Shown: positions 5,025 through 8,483 of the stretch, in pieces
Layout: each line of letters begins with the position of its first letter
How positions within the stretch are numbered: the stretch's first letter is position 1
Made by a program: the position numbers and the translations under genes
The notes under the pieces: generated by a model
What the model saw: only the letters and a program-made list of their open reading frames with translations
Told to the model about the DNA's origin: nothing
Databases searched by the model: none
Assembly: GCA_017577345.1 (NCBI GenBank)
Contig: PITX01000044.1
Coordinates: 1-8,483, forward strand
DNA length: 8,483 nucleotides
Direction of reading: 5' to 3'
DNA from: Clostridiales bacterium
GTDB taxonomy: Bacteria; Bacillota; Clostridia; Oscillospirales; Oscillospiraceae

Positions 5025-5603
5025 TTACTTAAAATATCTCTCCAGTAATCCTTTCAATGCCTTACCATGTCTTGCTTCGTCGCGAGCCATTTCGTGAACA
5101 GTGTCATGGATGGCGTCGAGACCGTTCTTCTTTGCGCAGGCGGCAAGGTCGAACTTGCCCTGCGTTGCGCCGAATTCGCAGTCAACGCGCCATGCAAGAT
5201 TCTTTTTGGTGGAGTCGGTCATGTTGGGCTCTAAGGTGCTGCCAAGCAGCTCTGCGAACTTCGCCGCGTGCTCTGCTTCTTCGTAAGCAGCCTTTTCCCA
5301 GTACAGACCGATTTCCGGATAGCCCTCACGGTGCGCGATGCGCGCCATGCACAGGTACATACCGACTTCGCTGCATTCGCCGTTGAAGTTCGCCTTGAGC
5401 TGCTCAAGAATGTACTTCTTATCTTCTTCGGGAACGCCGCCGAGCTTTGCACCGATGCCGAACTCATGCTCTGCTGCCAGAGCTGCGCCTTCTTCCATCC
5501 GCTTGAACTTCGCGCCGGGAACGCCGCACAGGGGGCACTTGAAATCTTCGGGCATATCGCCTTCATGGACATAACCGCAAACGGGGCAAACATACTTCTT
5601 CAT
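5025..5603 (-). CDS. rbr: Reverse rubrerythrin (rubredoxin domain first)
   Basis: The 192-residue protein removes hydrogen peroxide (and may help remove oxygen) in the cytoplasm of anaerobes, reducing it to water with electrons from NADH-linked partners. An N-terminal rubredoxin-type iron site is formed by CPVCG (C6, C9) and CPLCG (C23, C26). A ferritin-like diiron domain follows: Glu76/Glu79 in the first helix, EEAEHA (E109, H112), E143, and DEARH (E176, H179). Having the rubredoxin part first is the arrangement of the clostridial 'reverse' rubrerythrins; classical ones have it last. The start at 5603 is chosen because GGAGG lies 8 bases before it; an ATG at 5618 would put the GGAGG inside the gene. 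It follows perR by 22 bases with no promoter between, so both are probably made from one peroxide-controlled mRNA. Confidence 0.95.
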   Translation of the reverse strand: MKKYVCPVCGYVHEGDMPEDFKCPLCGVPGAKFKRMEEGAALAAEHEFGIGAKLGGVPEEDKKYILEQLKANFNGECSEVGMYLCMARIAHREGYPEIGLYWEKAAYEEAEHAAKFAELLGSTLEPNMTDSTKKNLAWRVDCEFGATQGKFDLAACAKKNGLDAIHDTVHEMARDEARHGKALKGLLERYFK

Positions 5604-5625
5604 ATTTTTATCCTCCAAAAATTTA

Positions 5626-6015
5626 TTATTGTGCGTCTACGCTGACGCATTGGTTACAGATGCCGTAGAAGGTCAGGACACAGTCGCGCACGGAGCCGCA
5701 ATGCACCTGCAAAGCAAGCTCCTGCGGAGGGTCGATCTCCTCTACATCAATGACGGCGTTGCAGTGCGTGCAGACAAAATGCGGATGGGGCAGGGTGTTG
5801 CCGTCGTAACGCTCCATGCCGTCCACCGTGCCGACGGAGGCGATCACGCCTTCACTTTTGAAGGCGGCAAGATTGCGGTACACCGTGCCGAGAGACAGAT
5901 CGGGGATTTGCGGTTTGAGCTGCGAATAGACCCAGTCGGCAGTCGGGTGCGATTTCGTCGAGCAGATACACTCTAAAATCGCGTCGCGCTTTTTGCTGTG
6001 CTTTCGTGCAACCAT
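5626..6015 (-). CDS. perR: Peroxide-responsive repressor of the Fur family
   Basis: PerR is a DNA-binding dimer that represses peroxide-defence genes and lets go when iron-catalysed oxidation damages its metal-binding histidines. The 129-residue product has the winged-helix domain ([24 protein letters not shown] as recognition region) and the Fur C-terminal domain. By alignment with Bacillus subtilis PerR the regulatory iron ligands are all present: H23 (H37), D71 (D85), H77 (H91), H79 (H93), D90 (D104). The Asp at 71, where Fur proteins have other residues, favours PerR. The structural zinc site is C82, C85, C120, C123. The N-terminus is about 14 residues shorter than in Bacillus. AGGAG lies 8 bases before the ATG. 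It heads an operon with rubrerythrin. Confidence 0.93.
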   Translation of the reverse strand: MVARKHSKKRDAILECICSTKSHPTADWVYSQLKPQIPDLSLGTVYRNLAAFKSEGVIASVGTVDGMERYDGNTLPHPHFVCTHCNAVIDVEEIDPPQELALQVHCGSVRDCVLTFYGICNQCVSVDAQ

Positions 6016-6031
6016 AGGCTCATCTCCTAAA

Positions 6032-6046
6032 TAATAATAAATATCA
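6032..6046 (-). promoter_or_regulatory. Candidate Per box of the perR-rubrerythrin operon
   Basis: On the minus strand TGATATTTATTATTA matches the Bacillus Per-box consensus TTATAATnATTATAA at 11 of 14 fixed positions. It lies just downstream of the -10, where a bound repressor would block transcription. The area is AT-rich, so chance matches are possible. Confidence 0.55.
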
Positions 6047-6051
6047 TTACT

Positions 6052-6075
6052 AAATTTATTATATCAAATAAATTT
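6052..6075. promoter_or_regulatory. AT-rich 24-bp dyad over the perR promoter
   Basis: AAATTTATT (6052-6060) and AATAAATTT (6067-6075) are a perfect inverted repeat around 6 bases and cover the -10 and part of the spacer of the perR promoter. It could be a second binding site for PerR or another Fur-family protein. Confidence 0.5.
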
Positions 6076-6085
6076 CCTTTGTCAA
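6058..6085 (-). promoter_or_regulatory. Consensus promoter of the perR-rubrerythrin operon
   Basis: On the minus strand a perfect TTGACA (6080-6085) and a perfect TATAAT (6058-6063) are spaced by 16 bases. Such a strong promoter needs a repressor; the dyad and Per-box-like site lying on and after it fit autorepression by PerR. Confidence 0.8.
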
Positions 6086-6117
6086 GCCTTTTTTGAAAGC
6101 CCACAGAAAATTCGATA

Positions 6118-6146
6118 TTGAAATCAGAAGAGAAATACAGTATACT
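6118..6146 (+). promoter_or_regulatory. Promoter of the minD-mgsA-dapH operon
   Basis: TTGAAA (6118-6123) and TATACT (6141-6146) are 17 bases apart on the plus strand; TATAAT at 6146-6151 overlaps as an alternative -10. It is back to back with the perR promoter, the two -35 boxes being 32 bases apart. Confidence 0.65.
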
Positions 6147-6183
6147 ATAATCAGAAAAGTAGAGGCAAAGGAAGGTGAATGCA

Positions 6184-6921
6184 TTGGGCGAAGTCGTTTC
6201 CATCATCTCGGGCAAGGGCGGTACGGGTAAAACGACGCTCTGCGCTGCGATCGCAACCTGCTTAGCGGTAGACGGCAAACGGGTGCTGTGTATTGATACG
6301 GATTTCGGTCTGCGCAATCTGGATATTGCTCTGGGCATGGCAGATCAGTCGATCGTCGCATTCACCGATGTGCTCCACGGCTATTACGGCCTTTCCGATG
6401 CGTCGGTGCATCCGCGGTTTTCCAACCTTTTCCTGCTGACCGCGCCGGTGCGTGAGAACGAGGATCAGGTCAGCATCGAAGACTTCGGCAAGCTGCTGGA
6501 GGATGTGCGCAAGGAGTTCGATTTCTGCCTGATCGACGCCCCTGCCGGCATCGGTGCAGGCTTCCGCCTGGCAACAAAATACGCCGACCGCTGTTTGATG
6601 ATCTCCACGCCCGATCCCGCCTCCATGCGTGACGCGGGTCGTGCGGCAGAGCTTTTGATGCTGGACGGGAAAGAAGAGATCCGGCTGATCGTCAACCGCG
6701 TCACGCCGCGCATGTTCTCGAAGATGAACCTGACGGTGGACGACATCATGGACGAGGTCGGACTGCCGCTGTTGGGACTGGTGCCGGAGGATCCGAAGGT
6801 CGTGCTTTCCGCGGCATTCGGCAACGCGCTGATTCTCTCGGCAGGCGGCGGTGCCGCAGAGGCGTGCCTGCGGATTTCCAGAAGGCTGCGCGGTGTACCG
6901 ATGCCACTGATGAAACTGTGA
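6184..6921 (+). CDS. minD: MinD-like septum-site ATPase lacking the C-terminal membrane helix
   Basis: MinD is an ATPase that binds the membrane and recruits MinC to block division away from mid-cell. The 245-residue protein has the deviant Walker A KGGTGKTT (11-18), DTDFGLRNLD (38-47) typical of MinD, the Walker B-like DAPAGI (118-123; a Gly follows where MinD has Glu), STPDPASMRDAGR (141-153) and NRVTP (171-175). It ends at ...RISRRLRGVPMPLMKL; Bacillus MinD continues from the matching VPL with about 20 residues holding the membrane-targeting helix, and these are missing here. The start is probably TTG at 6184 (GGAAGGTG well spaced, and the protein then begins MGEVVSI as in the family); GTG at 6175 sits too close to the RBS. 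It is first of three genes with mgsA and dapH. No minC or minE is present. Another ParA/MinD-type ATPase role is possible. Confidence 0.85.
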   Translation: MGEVVSIISGKGGTGKTTLCAAIATCLAVDGKRVLCIDTDFGLRNLDIALGMADQSIVAFTDVLHGYYGLSDASVHPRFSNLFLLTAPVRENEDQVSIEDFGKLLEDVRKEFDFCLIDAPAGIGAGFRLATKYADRCLMISTPDPASMRDAGRAAELLMLDGKEEIRLIVNRVTPRMFSKMNLTVDDIMDEVGLPLLGLVPEDPKVVLSAAFGNALILSAGGGAAEACLRISRRLRGVPMPLMKL

Positions 6922-6933
6922 TGAGGTGATATG

Positions 6934-7350
6934 ATGAATATTACGCTTCTTGCACACGACAAAAAGAAAGAACTGATGGTGCAGTTCTGTACGGCATATA
7001 AGAGTATCCTTGCAAAGCACAGTATTTCCGCCACCGCGACGACCGGCAGACTGGTCGCGGAAGCGACCGGACTTCCCGTGACGCTGTTTTTATCTCATAA
7101 TCAGGGCGGCCATCAGCAGGTGGATGCACGCATTGCCTATAACGAGGTCGATCTGGTGCTGATGTTTGCCGATCCGAACAGCATAGACCCGTGGGAGGAT
7201 CAGCAGATCGTGCAGACCATTCATCTTTGCGACACCTATAATGTTCCTGTGGCGACCAATCTTGCCTCCGCGGAAATGCTGATTCTGGGTTTGCAGCGCG
7301 GCGATCTTGACTGGCGCGAGATGCTGCGCCGCAAGCGCACGGTGAGGTAA
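6934..7350 (+). CDS. mgsA: Methylglyoxal synthase-like protein with altered active site
   Basis: The family turns dihydroxyacetone phosphate into methylglyoxal and phosphate, a bypass of lower glycolysis. The 138-residue protein aligns along its length: [13 protein letters not shown] (H8 = E. coli H19, K12 = K23), TATTG at 34-38, [14 protein letters not shown] (D80 = D91), [14 protein letters not shown] (104-117) and GDLDWRE (123-129), the usual clostridial ending. Key residues differ: the general base Asp71 in GGDQQ is His60 (GGHQQVD), the phosphate-binding SG is Ser54-His55, and the H98 loop is one residue shorter and has lost the His ([10 protein letters not shown]). Normal activity is therefore doubtful. 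Start: the second of two adjacent ATGs is better spaced from AGGTGA and matches family N-termini; 6931 is the alternative. It lies 12 bases after minD and 2 before dapH. Confidence 0.85.
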   Translation: MNITLLAHDKKKELMVQFCTAYKSILAKHSISATATTGRLVAEATGLPVTLFLSHNQGGHQQVDARIAYNEVDLVLMFADPNSIDPWEDQQIVQTIHLCDTYNVPVATNLASAEMLILGLQRGDLDWREMLRRKRTVR

Positions 7351-7352
7351 GC

Positions 7353-8051
7353 ATGGAAGCATACGAAATTATCGAGATGATCCGCACGGCGGAGAAGAAA
7401 ACGCCGGTGCGTGTCTATTTGCAGGAGGAAGCACCCTGCGAATTTTCCGATGCGGAGGTTTTCGGCGGCGGCAACGGGCTGAAGGTTCTGTTCGGTGACT
7501 GGAAGAGCATTGAGCCTCAGCTTCGCGCCAATGCGGAAAAGATCAGCCATGTGCGCGTGGAAAACAACGCCGTGAACTCCGCTATCCCGATGCTGGATGT
7601 GAAAAACCTGCACGCGAGAGTGGAGCCCGGCGCGATCATCCGCGACGGCGTGGAAATCGGCAATAACGCGGTCATCATGATGGGCGCGGTGCTGAATATC
7701 GGAGCTTCTGTCGGTGAGGGCAGCATGATCGACATGGGAGCGATCCTCGGTGGACGCGCCACGGTCGGAAAGCATTGCCATATCGGCGCGAATGCCGTTC
7801 TGGCAGGCGTGATCGAGCCGCCCAGTGCAATGCCTGTCGTTGTCGGCGACAATGTCGTCGTCGGCGCAAATGCCGTCGTCTTAGAGGGTGTGCAGATCGG
7901 CGCGAACGCCGTTGTTGCGGCGGGTGCGATCGTAACTGCCGATGTGCCGGAAAACGCCGTCGTTGCAGGTGCACCGGCGCGCGTCATCAAGTACCGAGAC
8001 GAAAAAACGAACGCAAAGACCGTCCTCATTGACGCTCTCCGCGAGCTGTAA
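7353..8051 (+). CDS. dapH: Tetrahydrodipicolinate N-acetyltransferase
   Basis: DapH moves an acetyl group from acetyl-CoA to tetrahydrodipicolinate in the acetylase branch of diaminopimelate and lysine synthesis, giving precursors for peptidoglycan and protein. The 232-residue protein has the family's N-terminal domain (1-85, with [24 protein letters not shown] at its end) and a left-handed beta-helix of hexapeptide repeats from about 89 to 207 ([33 protein letters not shown]). [14 protein letters not shown] (133-146) and VIEPPSA (153-159) are near-identical to Bacillus DapH and set it apart from other acyltransferases. It is a cytoplasmic trimer in the family. GTGAGG overlapping the end of mgsA is its RBS, and the gene starts 2 bases after the mgsA stop, so translation is probably coupled. 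A strong terminator follows. Confidence 0.95.
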   Translation: MEAYEIIEMIRTAEKKTPVRVYLQEEAPCEFSDAEVFGGGNGLKVLFGDWKSIEPQLRANAEKISHVRVENNAVNSAIPMLDVKNLHARVEPGAIIRDGVEIGNNAVIMMGAVLNIGASVGEGSMIDMGAILGGRATVGKHCHIGANAVLAGVIEPPSAMPVVVGDNVVVGANAVVLEGVQIGANAVVAAGAIVTADVPENAVVAGAPARVIKYRDEKTNAKTVLIDALREL

Positions 8052-8065
8052 TATCAAAAAGAATT

Positions 8066-8093
8066 GAAGGGTGCGTTTGCACCCTTCTTTTTT
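8066..8093 (+). terminator. Intrinsic terminator of the minD-mgsA-dapH operon
   Basis: GAAGGGTGC-GTTT-GCACCCTTC followed by six T is a textbook terminator, 14 bases after the dapH stop. Confidence 0.95.
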
Positions 8094-8108
8094 GCTGTCA
8101 ACTCGTAT

Positions 8109-8220
8109 TTGTCATTGCGAGCAGCCGTAGGCTGCGTGGCAATCTTTTCCTTTCAATTATTGCATTGCTTATTCGATACGGACAGATTCCCACACTCGCA
8201 TTGTTTGCTCGGAATGACAA
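8109..8220. repeat. 112-bp element with inverted TCATTGCGAG ends
   Basis: TTGTCATTGCGAGCA (8109-8123) and TGCTCGGAATGACAA (8206-8220) are inverted repeats with one mismatch in 15. The right half, read on the minus strand, includes GTGGGAATCTGTCC, close to GTGGCAATCTGTCC of the single unit at 4544-4584. The element is thus two such units facing each other. No clear target-site duplication is seen. Confidence 0.65.
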
Positions 8221-8336
8221 GCAAAAAATGCTTGTTTCACAAGGATTTTGACTTACTGCGCAACTCGTGCTCTACCGTACCTATGTACGCCGACGAGCCG
8301 CGAGTTGCTTGTCTTCCGAACTTTTTCAGCAGCCTG

Positions 8337-8370
8337 TCAGCGTATCGAAAAAGGTTTTTCGATACGCTGA
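8337..8370. repeat. 16-bp perfect hairpin ending copy B
   Basis: TCAGCGTATCGAAAAA and its complement flank GG, matching 4926-4963 except for one compensating base-pair exchange. Confidence 0.8.
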
Positions 8371-8372
8371 AG

Positions 8373-8398
8373 CTGGCGGGAGGGTGAACTCCCGCCAG
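8373..8398 (-). terminator. Terminator-like hairpin after the right-edge gene
   Basis: CTGGCGGGAG (8373-8382) and CTCCCGCCAG (8389-8398) form a perfect 10-bp GC-rich stem, 21 bases after the stop of the minus-strand gene. It lacks a T-run and is followed directly by the repeat hairpin, the same arrangement as after rubrerythrin. Confidence 0.55.
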
Positions 8399-8419
8399 AT
8401 TATAGCTGGATGCAGTTTT

Positions 8420-8483
8420 TTAGTTGATGCCCTGCACCGTGACGAATTCCCATTCGCCGGTTTCGGTGTTAGCAGTCTTGATA
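8420..8483 (-). CDS. C-terminal end of an unidentified protein, cut by window edge
   Basis: The last bases hold the end of a minus-strand frame reading IKTANTETGEWEFVTVQGIN and a TAA stop at 8420-8422. Twenty residues are too few to name a family; the Thr/Glu/Gly-rich, beta-like composition would suit an extracellular or structural domain. The stop followed by a GC-rich hairpin (8373-8398) supports a real gene end. Confidence 0.5.
   Translation of the reverse strand, partial: IKTANTETGEWEFVTVQGIN

Larger units (their letters stand above)
8109..8370. repeat. Non-coding repeat mosaic, copy B
   Basis: This gene-free stretch between dapH and the convergent gene at the right edge repeats the five blocks of 4544-4961 in the same order: TCATTGCGAG hairpin (8110-8144), 21-base block (8245-8265), CCTATGTACGCCGACGAG (8280-8297), TCTTCCGAACTTTTT (8312-8326) and the 37-base hairpin block (8334-8370). 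Copy B is more compact: only 14 bases separate blocks 2-3 and 3-4, against 120 or more in copy A. GCAACTCG (8260-8267) and CGAGTTGC (8301-8308) also pair, enclosing CGTAC-CTAT-GTACG. No gene is supported in the stretch. Confidence 0.8.

Noticed and set aside
6262..7034. Long minus-strand frames opposite minD and mgsA
   Set aside because: They are shadows of well-supported plus-strand genes, with no family motifs of their own.
8064..8387. 107-residue plus-strand frame after dapH
   Set aside because: It starts inside the terminator and runs through repeat copy B; the spacers between blocks are not conserved as coding sequence.

Overview
The window looks like chromosome of an anaerobic, low-oxygen-adapted Firmicute, most likely a gut clostridium of the Ruminococcaceae/Oscillospiraceae type. 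This rests on gene content: a PerR regulator with a reverse rubrerythrin, type III pantothenate kinase, the DapH (N-acetyl) branch of lysine synthesis, minD next to mgsA, and a secreted GH24 lysozyme with a Listeria-Bacteroides repeat. Other support comes from strong GGAGG-type ribosome binding sites and sigma-A-like promoters. The genus is inference. No tRNA, rRNA, CRISPR array, transposase or phage module was seen.

Layout. 1-917 (minus, cut by the left edge): secreted lysozyme-like protein with its own promoter. 1037-1945 (minus): monoacylglycerol-lipase-like alpha/beta hydrolase, with an operator-like dyad in front. 2023-2196 (plus): unannotated 57-residue membrane miniprotein. 2189-3423 (minus): metallophosphoesterase and coaX, overlapping by ATGA. 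3492-4453 (plus): three tightly packed small genes of unknown function, closed by a perfect terminator. 4491-4961: long non-coding repeat mosaic. 5025-6015 (minus): perR and reverse rubrerythrin, an oxidative-stress operon with a candidate Per box. 6184-8051 (plus): minD-like, mgsA-like and dapH, one operon ending in a strong terminator. 8109-8370: second, shorter copy of the repeat mosaic. 8420-8483 (minus): C-terminal tail of an unidentified gene cut by the right edge.

How the genes fit together. PerR probably represses itself and the rubrerythrin until peroxide appears. CoaX feeds coenzyme A synthesis and DapH feeds diaminopimelate/lysine synthesis, hence peptidoglycan. The minD-mgsA pair matches what I recall of clostridial min-rodA-mgsA clusters, but minC, minE and rodA are not here.

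Most notable points: (i) the MgsA-like protein lacks the catalytic aspartate (His in its place) and the conserved active-site His, so it is probably not an ordinary methylglyoxal synthase; (ii) the neighbouring MinD ends before the membrane-targeting helix; (iii) the lysozyme gene carries an N-terminal domain that looks like a dead lysozyme (catalytic Glu to Ser, active-site lobe deleted) ahead of a second domain with an intact Glu-x8-Asp; (iv) two copies of a five-block repeat mosaic sit between convergent genes and contain a hairpin with a compensatory base-pair change.
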